DNA of 11,583 nt from an uncultured Treponema sp. GTDB taxonomy: Bacteria; Spirochaetota; Spirochaetia; Treponematales; Treponemataceae. The notes beneath the pieces were generated by a model. The model saw only the letters and a program-made list of their open reading frames with translations. It had not been told where the DNA came from and did not search any database. How positions within the stretch are numbered: the stretch's first letter is position 1; every line of letters begins with the position of its first letter. The stretch lies in contig CAJOQA010000133.1 in the NCBI GenBank assembly GCA_905236465.1, positions 1 through 11,583 on the forward strand, read 5' to 3'. A program made the position numbers and the translations under genes. Positions 5,017 through 11,583 of the stretch are shown piece after piece.

Positions 5017-7626
5017 TCAGGCATAAAAACTATTAAGTACCCTGTAGACAATATTTACCTTTTCTTTTTGTGCAGGGGACAGACCTATATTCTTAGTATC
5101 ATCTATAAACTTCTCTAAAGATGAAAGGCTTTCGTTCAGCGCAGTAGCAAAACCGCGCGAAACCTTAAACCAATAAGTTCCGTTTCCATCTGTAAACAAA
5201 CAAATAAAACCAAGTTCTTTAGAAGCAGCCTTAGCGGCAGTTACCTTCATAACGGATGCAATATTTGCTACAAGGCGGGAAATGCCTTCTGCCGTAGAAA
5301 TATTTTCATTCATCTTTCGGTTCCATTGATCCTCTGCTATTGGGTCAAGATTTAATGTCCTAGCAGCTTTTACAACAAGCTCAAATTTTTCACCAGCCAT
5401 AAGCTTCCAGCCGCCTTTCATGTAAATGCAGGATTTGACATTTGCTATTTTAGCAAGGCTATTATCATCCTTTTCTACTAAGCAGGCTTCCTTAAACTGT
5501 GGCCAATCTAAGCGGAGGCACTTCTTGCCCTTAGCCTTTTCCCACTTAAAACTTGTGTTACCAAAAACAAGGACATTTTCGTTTTCAATTTCCTTTGCTT
5601 TCTTTTCTTTTTTATCCCTTTTGCTTTTTTTACCTTCTGCTTTTTCTTCTTTGCGGCTTTCGTTAAAGCTCTTAGAACTTATCTCCAAGTTACCAGAAAG
5701 AAGGCGCCCCTTACCGCTTCGTACAGCGTTCAAATCCCTTTCTAGATTGTCATCTATTTTAGAAAGAAGATTTTTTGTCAGCGGTGAAACGCTCATAGCA
5801 AAAGTCCTGCTGGTCTTTACAATTTCGCCGGCAACAATATACAGGGGGCTTGTACGGGCCATAGAAGAACCTGGGTGAATAGAAATGTGGTCAGCGGTAA
5901 GACTTCGGTAACTGTCCCTGCCTTCCCTAACGCAAACAAACTGAATCATTCCGCTAGCAATACAACACAAATAGTCGTCCATCCTGCCGCCACTGGTAAT
6001 GGGCATTCCAAGCCTTTTGCCAACTATCTCTTCAAGCTGTAGCTTTATATTAAGGATTTCAGCCATAACACGCTCATCCAGATAGTTATTCTTGCAGAAC
6101 TTAGCCTTGTTAGAAGCATTCATATAAGTGCGGAAAAGGTTTACGTAAGCAACAAAATCACCTTGAACATCACGGAAGGCATGATGGGCATTTCTAGCAT
6201 CCATTTCTTCCCCTACAGGAAGAACAAAGGGGCTTGACGCGCTCAAGAAAGAAGATGCAATAAGAACTTCCTCCAAAACCTCGGGGTAGCGCAGTATGCT
6301 TTCTACAATAATACGGCTAATTCTAGGCTCTAGGGGGAATTCCACCATCAGCTTTCCAATGCGGCTAAGGGAACCGTCACTTTCTAGGGCTTTAAGCATA
6401 TTTAATGTTTCTACAGCGCCCCGCAAGCCTTCACTTCCAGGAGGCGAAATAAAATTGAACTTTTCAAATTCTGTAATGCCAAGCTCCGCCATGCGCAATA
6501 CAACTTCGCTTAGGTCAGTCCTATATATTTCTTCTGTCGTATAAGTCTGTCTTCGCTCGTAATCTTCCCTAGGATAAAGGCGGTAACAGGTTCCAGGGCA
6601 AGTTCTTCCAGCCCTACCCCTTCTTTGGTCGCAAGATGCCTTGCTTACAGGGGTTTCTATTAAACTTGAAGTAAAAGTCCTGGGGGAATAAAAGTTTAGT
6701 TTTGCCAGCCCTGAATCAATTACAGTTGTAATTCCGTTTATTGTAACTGAAGTTTCTGCAATATTTGTGCTGATTACAACTTTCTTTTTTCCAAAGGGAG
6801 CCTTGTCAAAAACCTTTTCCTGCTCTTCCTTAGGCAAACGCCCATACAGGGGAATTATATGAATCTTATTATGAAAAGAGGCGCTAGTAAGGCGCAACAT
6901 ACAGTCCTTTATAATTTTTTCTCCAGGAAGGAAAATCAAAATATCGCCATCTTCTTTGTTATCTAAAACCCTGTCTATTGTATTTTCAATTTTAGCAAGC
7001 AAAGCCTCACTTGCGTTTTCATTACTTGTGCTAGCAGGAATAGCCGGTGGATCATATACCATTGTGACAGGGAAAATCTGAGTCTCAATAGTCACTATAG
7101 GGCAGTCATTAAAATAACGGCTGAAGGCCTCCGCGTTCATTGTGGCAGAACTTACAATAACCTTAAAATCTTTTCTAGCTTCAAGGACTCGCTTTAAAAG
7201 ACCAAGAACAAAATCTATGTTCAGGCTCCGTTCGTGAGCCTCATCTACCATAATAACTGAATACTTTGTCATCCAAGGATCAAGCTTCATCTCTTGAAGC
7301 AAGATCCCGTCTGTCATAATTTTTATCTTTGTCGTAAGGTCGGTCTTATCCTCAAACCTCATCTTGTAACCGACAAGCCCTGGGTACTTTGTGTGCAGCT
7401 GCTTAGAAATAAATTCGCTAACACTTAAAGCCGCAATGCGACGGGGCTGGGTTACAGCAATAATTCCGTTTTCCGAATACCCTGCTTCATGAAGAATAAC
7501 AGGAAGTTGCGTGGTCTTACCAGAACCAGTAGGACTTTGCACAACTATAACTTGATTTTCTTTTAAAGTGTCAAGTATGCGCTGCTTCTGCTCATAAACT
7601 GGCAGGCTCTTGTAATCTATTGCCAT
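5017..7626 (-). CDS. hrpA: HrpA-like DEAH-box ATP-dependent RNA helicase
   Basis: Cytosolic superfamily 2 DEAH/RHA helicase that uses NTP hydrolysis to unwind or remodel RNA. Motifs in order: SPTGSGKTTQ (I, 31-40), TQPRR (Ia, 59-63), VDEAHE (II, 127-132), SSATM (III, 159-163), STNIAETSVT (V, 286-295) and QRRGRAGR (VI, 334-341). A winged-helix/HA2-like region follows (about 365-540), then an OB-fold-like stretch (about 550-615). At 869 residues it is much shorter than E. coli HrpA (about 1300) and near HrpB size. Residues 651-680 are extremely Lys/Glu-rich, and the remaining C-terminus (about 685-869) is not one I recognise. The ATG at 7626 overlaps the end of the CapA-like gene by 10 nt and is preceded by AAGGAA, so the genes are probably translationally coupled. 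No terminator follows. Helicase identity is firm; HrpA versus a spirochaete-specific relative is less sure. Confidence 0.93.
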   Translation of the reverse strand: MAIDYKSLPVYEQKQRILDTLKENQVIVVQSPTGSGKTTQLPVILHEAGYSENGIIAVTQPRRIAALSVSEFISKQLHTKYPGLVGYKMRFEDKTDLTTKIKIMTDGILLQEMKLDPWMTKYSVIMVDEAHERSLNIDFVLGLLKRVLEARKDFKVIVSSATMNAEAFSRYFNDCPIVTIETQIFPVTMVYDPPAIPASTSNENASEALLAKIENTIDRVLDNKEDGDILIFLPGEKIIKDCMLRLTSASFHNKIHIIPLYGRLPKEEQEKVFDKAPFGKKKVVISTNIAETSVTINGITTVIDSGLAKLNFYSPRTFTSSLIETPVSKASCDQRRGRAGRTCPGTCYRLYPREDYERRQTYTTEEIYRTDLSEVVLRMAELGITEFEKFNFISPPGSEGLRGAVETLNMLKALESDGSLSRIGKLMVEFPLEPRISRIIVESILRYPEVLEEVLIASSFLSASSPFVLPVGEEMDARNAHHAFRDVQGDFVAYVNLFRTYMNASNKAKFCKNNYLDERVMAEILNIKLQLEEIVGKRLGMPITSGGRMDDYLCCIASGMIQFVCVREGRDSYRSLTADHISIHPGSSMARTSPLYIVAGEIVKTSRTFAMSVSPLTKNLLSKIDDNLERDLNAVRSGKGRLLSGNLEISSKSFNESRKEEKAEGKKSKRDKKEKKAKEIENENVLVFGNTSFKWEKAKGKKCLRLDWPQFKEACLVEKDDNSLAKIANVKSCIYMKGGWKLMAGEKFELVVKAARTLNLDPIAEDQWNRKMNENISTAEGISRLVANIASVMKVTAAKAASKELGFICLFTDGNGTYWFKVSRGFATALNESLSSLEKFIDDTKNIGLSPAQKEKVNIVYRVLNSFYA

Positions 7627-8891
7627 ATAAGATTTCCTTGAATATTTTTCATAAGTTTCTCTCTCTTGCGCAGGTAGTCAGCCCAAATTTTTCTTCCCTG
7701 ACCTTCTAGCCTTTTTGCAAGGCCTTCGTCAAGAACCTCTATCTGATAAAAGCGATCTTGATCAATGTAAGTCGTTAAAACATAGGGGGCTACTAGGGCA
7801 ACCTGAATAGCTCCCTCATTTTTTATAAAGGTAACATTTGCCAAATACCCGTCACCCGTATAGTCTCTATTTTTTGCAGGATTGTTAAAAGAAGGACTAG
7901 TTCTTTGGGCACTGATAGTGTTCCCCATTGCATAAAAAATCAGCTTACGGGGCACCTTGTTGCCGTCACAAACTAAATCCCATTTTTTGGAAACATGGGG
8001 GTGGTTTGCCCAAAGGACATCAACCCCGCAAGATAAAAGCCTGTAGTACCAATCTTCCTGCTTTTTGTCTACTGTTAAAATATACTCAGGCTCGCAACAG
8101 TGCAAACTGAGCACAAAGAGGTCAGGCTTAATTTCTTCCCGTAATTTTTCGATTTCATTAACAAAAGAATCCCTGGCCCGTTGGCTGGGGGGAATGTAAT
8201 CAATCAAGGAAGAAGCTATTCCTGTATTTAAGATTTCAGTTATGGCACAAAAAAGAACCTTCCAGCCTGCAACATCGATAACCTGATAGGAAAGCGGGTC
8301 CCCTGCATTGTCCTTCAAGCCGGCAGCATAAACAGGGCGGGAAGAAGTAGCAGTAGAAGAAATTAGGGAATCAAAATATTTTTTTGTTGCCCTTATGCCA
8401 GTTTTTTCCTGATCATTTGTATGATTATTCGCAAGCGAAAAAGCGTTAAATCCAACGTCAACTGCCGCCTGCACGTACGAAGCATGAACATTAAAATTAG
8501 GATAGGTCGCAAAAGGAAGGTTCTCCACAACAGGAGTTTCCATGTTTGCAAAAGCAATATCGCTGTCTTTTAGCAAGGGCACAAGGGACTTAAAAATACG
8601 GGGAAAGTTTCCCTTGTTCCAGTTAGGTTCATGGGCCATGATATCCCCCGCGAAAGTCAGGCGCAGGGGACTATAGGCATCAAAAAGATTTTTTGAATTT
8701 ACAATCAGGCTACCATCTTCAAAATGACTTTTTCTATACTCCTCTTGCAGGCGTTGTTCTTCTAGCCTCTTCTGCTCTTCTAAAAAAGCCGTATCTTCTT
8801 TTGAAGGGGCAAGGTTTGTCGCACAAGAAAAAAGAGAAAGTAAAAGAGTAAAAATCAAAAAAACAACCGGCAGCCTAACTTTCAAAAACAC
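7617..8891 (-). CDS. CapA-family (PGA_cap) metallophosphatase-fold lipoprotein
   Basis: A 424-residue protein of the CapA/poly-gamma-glutamate-synthesis fold, a calcineurin-like phosphoesterase superfamily whose enzymatic activity is mostly unproven. A lipoprotein signal peptide spans residues 1-22 with lipobox LFSC (C23), so it should be membrane-anchored on the outer face. A short charged, probably coiled-coil segment follows (32-56). Family motifs are TFAGDIM (D83), FANMETP (E118), SLANNHTND (N156, H157, D160), LSLHCCEPEY (H264), ANHPHV (H297, H299) and YAMGNTIS (N324). The start is GTG at 8891, set by AAGGAAG directly upstream, which overlaps the pta stop codon; the gap to pta is 9 nt. 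It overlaps the helicase gene by 10 nt. No capB/capC polymerase genes are nearby, so capsule synthesis is not implied. Confidence 0.9.
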   Translation of the reverse strand: MFLKVRLPVVFLIFTLLLSLFSCATNLAPSKEDTAFLEEQKRLEEQRLQEEYRKSHFEDGSLIVNSKNLFDAYSPLRLTFAGDIMAHEPNWNKGNFPRIFKSLVPLLKDSDIAFANMETPVVENLPFATYPNFNVHASYVQAAVDVGFNAFSLANNHTNDQEKTGIRATKKYFDSLISSTATSSRPVYAAGLKDNAGDPLSYQVIDVAGWKVLFCAITEILNTGIASSLIDYIPPSQRARDSFVNEIEKLREEIKPDLFVLSLHCCEPEYILTVDKKQEDWYYRLLSCGVDVLWANHPHVSKKWDLVCDGNKVPRKLIFYAMGNTISAQRTSPSFNNPAKNRDYTGDGYLANVTFIKNEGAIQVALVAPYVLTTYIDQDRFYQIEVLDEGLAKRLEGQGRKIWADYLRKREKLMKNIQGNLIWQ

Positions 8892-8900
8892 AAGCTTCCT

Positions 8901-9938
8901 TTACGCCTTTTTCCCAGCCTGAACTAGGGTGATTGCAGATGTAACTACAATTTCATCACTGGTACAACCGCGGCTAAGATCGCTGATTGGCTGAGCAAAG
9001 CCCTGTAAAATAGGACCATAAGCATCAGCTCCGGCAAAGCGCTGAACCAACTTGTAACCGATATTTCCAGCCTCTAAGCTTGGGAAAATAAGGGTGTTCA
9101 CTTTTCCTGTAATTGGTGAACCCGGAGCTTTTTTTGCGGTAACTTCAGGGATAAGGCTTGCATCAGCTTGAAGCTCACCATCAAGCAAAAGTTTTGGATC
9201 CCGCTCGTGAGCCATTTTTACAGCTTCTTGAACTTTTAAGACATCTTCAAGTTTTCCACCTGATCCCTTTGAAGAGAAAGAAAGCATAGAAACTGCAGGC
9301 TCTGCGCCAAGAAGGTCACGGCAAGACTTAGCAGAATCAAGGGCAATATCCGCAAGCTGCTCTGAAGTTGGGCGGGGGTTTACCGCGCAGTCAGCAAAAA
9401 TCATGTAGCCATCAACACCCCACTTTTTGTCGTGGGTGTCCATAACGAAACAAGAAGAAGCTGTCTTTGTTCCAGGGGCAGTACCAATAACCTTAAGACC
9501 TGCGCGAAGAAGGTCAGCAGTAGCAGAAAGGGCACCGCTTACCATAGCATCTGCCTTTCCTGTCTTTACCATCATTGCGCCAAAACTTAAAGGATCCTTT
9601 AACAAGAATGCCTTACCGGCTTCTGCATCAGGGATTTCAGCCTGACCAGTCTTCTTATTGATTTTTCCCTTGCGGATTTCAAAGTATTTCTGGCCGAACT
9701 CATCAAGCCATTCGGAAGTTGCGGGGTCTACAATTGTAATGCCTTCAAGAGAGACTCCCTTAGCAGCAGCTACTTTTTCTACATCTTCTTTTTTTCCAAA
9801 GAGGGTGACTGTTTTCGCAAGTTTTTCTTCTACAATCTTAGCGGCGGCAACAACAGTGCGTTCTTCTGTTCCTTCTGGTAAAACAAGGCTGTTTTGGTAT
9901 TCCCTAGCCTTTTTTTTCATTTCCTCAACAAAATTCAT
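8901..9938 (-). CDS. pta: Phosphate acetyltransferase
   Basis: Catalyses acetyl-CoA + phosphate <-> acetyl phosphate + CoA in the cytosol. At 345 residues it is the short, single-domain form without the N-terminal DRTGG extension of enterobacterial Pta. Visible family blocks are LVLPEGTEERTV (18-29), KADAMVSGA (128-136), SMLSFSSKGS (217-226), LLDGELQADA (251-260), FPSLEAGNIGYKLVQR (285-300) and LQGFAQPISDLSRGC (311-325). The ATG at 9938 follows a GAGG ribbon-binding site 7 nt upstream. It is the first gene of a tight operon with the CapA-like and helicase genes, driven by its own promoter (9970-9998). It can use or produce the acetyl phosphate made by Xfp encoded at 1249-3639. Acetate kinase is not in this window. 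Confidence 0.97.
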   Translation of the reverse strand: MNFVEEMKKKAREYQNSLVLPEGTEERTVVAAAKIVEEKLAKTVTLFGKKEDVEKVAAAKGVSLEGITIVDPATSEWLDEFGQKYFEIRKGKINKKTGQAEIPDAEAGKAFLLKDPLSFGAMMVKTGKADAMVSGALSATADLLRAGLKVIGTAPGTKTASSCFVMDTHDKKWGVDGYMIFADCAVNPRPTSEQLADIALDSAKSCRDLLGAEPAVSMLSFSSKGSGGKLEDVLKVQEAVKMAHERDPKLLLDGELQADASLIPEVTAKKAPGSPITGKVNTLIFPSLEAGNIGYKLVQRFAGADAYGPILQGFAQPISDLSRGCTSDEIVVTSAITLVQAGKKA

Positions 9939-9969
9939 TTTTATACCTCTATAAAACCTTTTTCTAAAG

Positions 9970-9998
9970 ATTGTACTCCTAAAGGAGACTTTTTACAA
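9970..9998 (-). promoter_or_regulatory. Promoter of the pta operon
   Basis: On the minus strand, TTGTAA (9993-9998), a 17-bp spacer and TACAAT (9970-9975). The predicted start near 9963 gives a leader of about 25 nt containing the GAGG ribosome binding site. Confidence 0.7.
9976..9987 (-). repeat. Inverted repeat in the pta promoter spacer
   Basis: CTCCT-AA-AGGAG (plus strand) begins immediately beside the -10 box and lies wholly within the 17-bp spacer. With only two central bases it is a poor RNA hairpin, and it lies upstream of the predicted transcript, so a protein-binding site is the more likely reading. Function is inferred. Confidence 0.35.
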
Positions 9999-10008
9999 GC
10001 TAAAAATA

Positions 10009-10758
10009 TCAATCTTCCTCTGCCCGCCATTCATCCAACTGCTTTTGAATCAGATTCTTGCTTTCTTCCAGGATCAACTTTTCCTCCTCTTTGTTTTGGG
10101 GAGCATCAAAAACTTTAAGTACCTTAACCTTGTAGGCCCCCCTCTTCAGATTGCGAAAAAACTGGTCAAATTTAGAAAGCCGCCAACCGCCATCCAAAGC
10201 GCAAACAACTACCGGCAGACGGACCGTTTCTTCCAGCCTCCTGAAACCGGCGGCGTAAAAAGTCCCTAAATTGCCATCTTTACTTCTAGTTCCTTCAGGG
10301 AATATCACAGGAATCTGATTCTTTTGCATTACCCGCTGGCCAAAGTCTGACAAGGCCTTCATTGCAATGGAAGCCCCACCCTTACGAGGAATCATACAGT
10401 GGCCCTGACTTTTCAGCATCTTCCCGACCATTGGAACATTACCAAGGGCATCCTTTGCAACGAAACGGACTTCCCTGCCCTGAAAATAAAGGAGGTGAAC
10501 AACAATGTCAACTAAGCTTTGATGGTTTGACACAACCATGAACTGCTTGGGCAGGTCTTTAAACATAGACCGATCCGCTAAGAAATTAAAGCCCCTGTAA
10601 TACCGAAGTATTGCAAAAAAGACCCTGTCAGTGTGGGTTGTAATGTAATTTGACCAAAACAGGGCCCACTTATGGCTTAGGGGATACGTTAAAGTAATCA
10701 TGAAAGTGGGGAACAATAGAGCCCCCCCAAGACAAATAGAAGTTATCAGATTAAACAT
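10009..10758 (-). CDS. plsC: 1-acyl-sn-glycerol-3-phosphate acyltransferase (PlsC family)
   Basis: Transfers an acyl group to the sn-2 position of lysophosphatidic acid to make phosphatidic acid, the phospholipid precursor, at the inner face of the cytoplasmic membrane. The 249 residues are typical for PlsC. Residues 4-26 form a hydrophobic membrane segment. The catalytic HX4D is SNHQSLVD (H79, D84), and the acceptor-binding block is FPEGTRS (153-159). The segment RFVAKDALGNVPMVGK (98-113) also fits the family. The C-terminus is charged and helical. The ATG at 10758 has no Shine-Dalgarno sequence but lies 6 nt after a TATACT -10 box, which suggests a leaderless mRNA. It ends 70 nt before pta, which has its own promoter. 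Substrate is inferred from family; related acyltransferases share these motifs. Confidence 0.93.
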   Translation of the reverse strand: MFNLITSICLGGALLFPTFMITLTYPLSHKWALFWSNYITTHTDRVFFAILRYYRGFNFLADRSMFKDLPKQFMVVSNHQSLVDIVVHLLYFQGREVRFVAKDALGNVPMVGKMLKSQGHCMIPRKGGASIAMKALSDFGQRVMQKNQIPVIFPEGTRSKDGNLGTFYAAGFRRLEETVRLPVVVCALDGGWRLSKFDQFFRNLKRGAYKVKVLKVFDAPQNKEEEKLILEESKNLIQKQLDEWRAEED

Positions 10759-10764
10759 AGGGAT

Positions 10765-10793
10765 AGTATAGTGGAAATTCAGATTATATTCAA
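10765..10793 (-). promoter_or_regulatory. Promoter of plsC, placed for a leaderless transcript
   Basis: On the minus strand, TTGAAT (10788-10793), a 17-bp spacer and TATACT (10765-10770), then six bases (ATCCCT) and the plsC ATG. A start 7 nt past the -10 coincides with the A of the ATG. The -35 abuts the stop codon of the XRE gene at 10794. Confidence 0.65.
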
Positions 10794-11156
10794 TTAGGAA
10801 AAAGTAACATAATCTCTATATTGTGATGTCTGTCTAGAAAGTAATGATTGAAGAACATCGTCAACTGTCTTCCTATTGAAGTCATTTAACTTGCGGTATT
10901 GGCCTACAAGATTTCTGAATTCAGGCTTAAGAAATAGACTTTCACTTTCAGGAGTAGATGTCCCTAAAAGAAGGTATTCAAGGGACACTCCAAGGGCTAC
11001 TGCAATCTTAAAGGCATTCTCAACACCAGGCTGAACCTTCTTGCCGAATAAGTACTTGTCCAAAGTATTTCTGCTTATTCCTGTCCTTGCTGACAGCTCC
11101 TTTACCTGAATATCCTGAAATTCAAGTTCAGACTTAACCTTCTCCGCAAATCCCAT
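10794..11156 (-). CDS. XRE/Cro-CI-type helix-turn-helix regulator
   Basis: A 120-residue DNA-binding protein. Residues about 4-62 form an XRE-type five-helix domain: the HTH itself is VKELSARTGISRNTLDKYLF (18-37), followed by the typical ALGVSLEYLLLG (54-65). The C-terminal half (75-120) is a short helical segment, perhaps for dimerisation; there is no LexA-type peptidase domain. The frame stays open further upstream, but the ATG at 11156 is preferred. It begins just before helix 1, and the extra 50 residues would run across the promoter region and are unlike any HTH N-terminus. The ATG has no Shine-Dalgarno sequence and lies 6 nt from an extended -10 box, so it may be leaderless. It is divergent from the gene at 11270, which it probably controls along with itself. 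Its target is inferred from context. Confidence 0.88.
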   Translation of the reverse strand: MGFAEKVKSELEFQDIQVKELSARTGISRNTLDKYLFGKKVQPGVENAFKIAVALGVSLEYLLLGTSTPESESLFLKPEFRNLVGQYRKLNDFNRKTVDDVLQSLLSRQTSQYRDYVTFS

Positions 11157-11162
11157 AACAGA

Positions 11163-11171
11163 ACTATAGCA
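11163..11171 (-). promoter_or_regulatory. Extended -10 promoter of the XRE gene
   Basis: On the minus strand, TGC followed by TATAGT (hexamer 11163-11168), then six bases (TCTGTT) and the ATG at 11156. No good -35 is found 16-19 bp upstream (ATCTTT at best), as expected for an extended -10 promoter. The expected start coincides with the ATG. Confidence 0.55.
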
Positions 11172-11190
11172 AAAAGTGGCATACAAAAGA

Positions 11191-11218
11191 TTAACAAACG
11201 TAACAAATGACTTATAAT
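11191..11218 (+). promoter_or_regulatory. Promoter of the glycine-rich gene at the right edge
   Basis: TTAACA (11191-11196), a 16-bp spacer and a perfect TATAAT (11213-11218). The -10 is part of the palindrome TATAATTATA (11213-11222), which also offers a TATAAT on the minus strand. The predicted start near 11225 leaves a leader of about 45 nt. Confidence 0.6.
11192..11207 (+). repeat. Direct repeat in the divergent control region (candidate operator)
   Basis: TAACAAA occurs at 11192-11198 and 11201-11207, separated by CG (period 9 bp). The pair covers the -35 and spacer of the rightward promoter and lies 23 bp upstream of the -10 of the leftward XRE gene. A related TTACAAACA begins at 11240. 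The position suits the binding site of the adjacent XRE protein, but this is inferred. Confidence 0.4.
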
Positions 11219-11269
11219 TATAGATATTAGCGTAAAATATTACAAACACGGGGATTGTTTGCGTATTAT

Positions 11270-11583
11270 ATGGCTGATACAGCAAAAGATGGGGGCAAGG
11301 CCGCACTGACAGGTTATGTAGTTGGCAACGGTCTTACAGTTCTAGGACATTCTCTTTCAAAATCATCATCGAAATTCATACAAGCTCTTACTAAATCTAA
11401 CGTACCTGAAAAAGTTGTTACAGCAGTAATGGCAACAGGGGGAACACTTGTAAAATTTGGCAGGGGAGAGATAACAACAGAGCAATGTATCATTGAGTTG
11501 GGGAACACAGGTGCAAACTTTGCGACTATGGGATATTCAATGGCTGTGGGTCAGGCATTAATACCTATTCCAGTTGTAGGAGC
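11270..11583 (+). CDS. Glycine-rich hydrophobic protein of unknown function (partial)
   Basis: Open from the ATG at 11270 to the window edge, giving 104 residues without a stop. The start MADTAKDGGKAALTGYVVGN is followed by a Ser/Lys-rich stretch (31-38), a middle segment with VMATGGTLVKFGRGEITTEQ (about 54-73), and a Gly/Ala hydrophobic run ending ALIPIPVVGA (95-104). The small-residue spacing in that last part resembles a membrane-inserting glycine-zipper helix. There is no signal peptide. The ATG is the only reasonable start; the nearest purine-rich tract, GGGGA at 11250-11254, is 15 nt away, which is far for a ribosome binding site. It is divergent from the XRE regulator and shares a 113-bp control region with it. 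I do not recognise the family; membrane or toxin-like roles are speculation. Confidence 0.75.
   Translation, partial: MADTAKDGGKAALTGYVVGNGLTVLGHSLSKSSSKFIQALTKSNVPEKVVTAVMATGGTLVKFGRGEITTEQCIIELGNTGANFATMGYSMAVGQALIPIPVVG

Noticed and set aside
4990..5029. TTTTTATG/CATAAAAA inverted repeat at the end of the helicase gene as a terminator
   Set aside because: The stem is only 8 bp, nearly all A/T, has a 24-nt loop and no following U-tract. It also overlaps the zinc-ribbon promoter.
5426..5878. 150-codon open frame on the plus strand inside the helicase gene
   Set aside because: It is antisense to the Lys-rich part of the helicase, is Ser/Leu/Phe-biased as expected for the reverse of Lys/Glu codons, and has no ribosome binding site or family motif.
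7617..8891. Poly-gamma-glutamate capsule biosynthesis role for the CapA-like protein
   Set aside because: No capB, capC or capE neighbours are present. The family name alone does not support a capsule; only the fold and lipoprotein nature are supported.
11157..11306. N-terminal extension of the XRE gene to an upstream ATG at 11306
   Set aside because: The extra 50 codons cross the divergent promoters and repeats and do not resemble any HTH protein start. The ATG at 11156 fits the domain boundary and its -10 box.
1..11583. CRISPR array, tRNA or rRNA genes, insertion sequences, attachment sites
   Set aside because: I saw no regularly spaced repeats, cloverleaf or rRNA segments, transposase motifs or terminal inverted repeats on either strand.

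Overview
The window looks like a chromosomal segment of a Treponema-type spirochaete. GC content is moderate to low, the CapA-family protein carries a spirochaete-style lipobox, and the mix of phosphoketolase, Pta and an HrpA-type helicase fits a host-associated fermenting treponeme. The assignment rests on overall gene style, not on a marker gene, so the species is open.

Layout. Positions 1-3639 are on the plus strand: the tail of a probable SGNH/GDSL hydrolase, a TatD-family metal-dependent hydrolase, and a full-length phosphoketolase (Xfp) with an elaborate promoter/leader region and a GNRA-loop terminator. At 3763-4650 lie the decayed remains of an AAA ATPase of the DUF4143 type, broken by a nonsense codon, single-base indels and two internal deletions. 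From 4702 to 11156 everything is on the minus strand. In transcription order this is an XRE-type regulator, a PlsC-type acyltransferase, a tight pta - CapA-like lipoprotein - HrpA-like helicase operon, and a 57-residue zinc-ribbon protein with its own consensus promoter and terminator. At the right edge a glycine-rich hydrophobic protein starts divergently from the XRE gene and runs off the window.

How the genes fit together. Xfp makes acetyl phosphate from sugar phosphates, and Pta interconverts acetyl phosphate and acetyl-CoA, so two enzymes sharing one intermediate sit about 5 kb apart. No acetate kinase is present. PlsC serves phospholipid synthesis. The XRE gene and its divergent neighbour look like an accessory regulator/target pair with a shared control region containing a 9-bp-period direct repeat.

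The most unexpected pattern concerns starts. Three genes (tatD, plsC and the XRE gene) each have a -10-like hexamer ending exactly 6 nt before the ATG and no Shine-Dalgarno sequence, as expected for leaderless mRNAs. The xfp, pta, CapA, helicase and zinc-ribbon genes have ordinary ribosome binding sites. I found no rRNA, tRNA, CRISPR array, insertion sequence or recognisable novel defence system. All intergenic stretches are under 300 bases.
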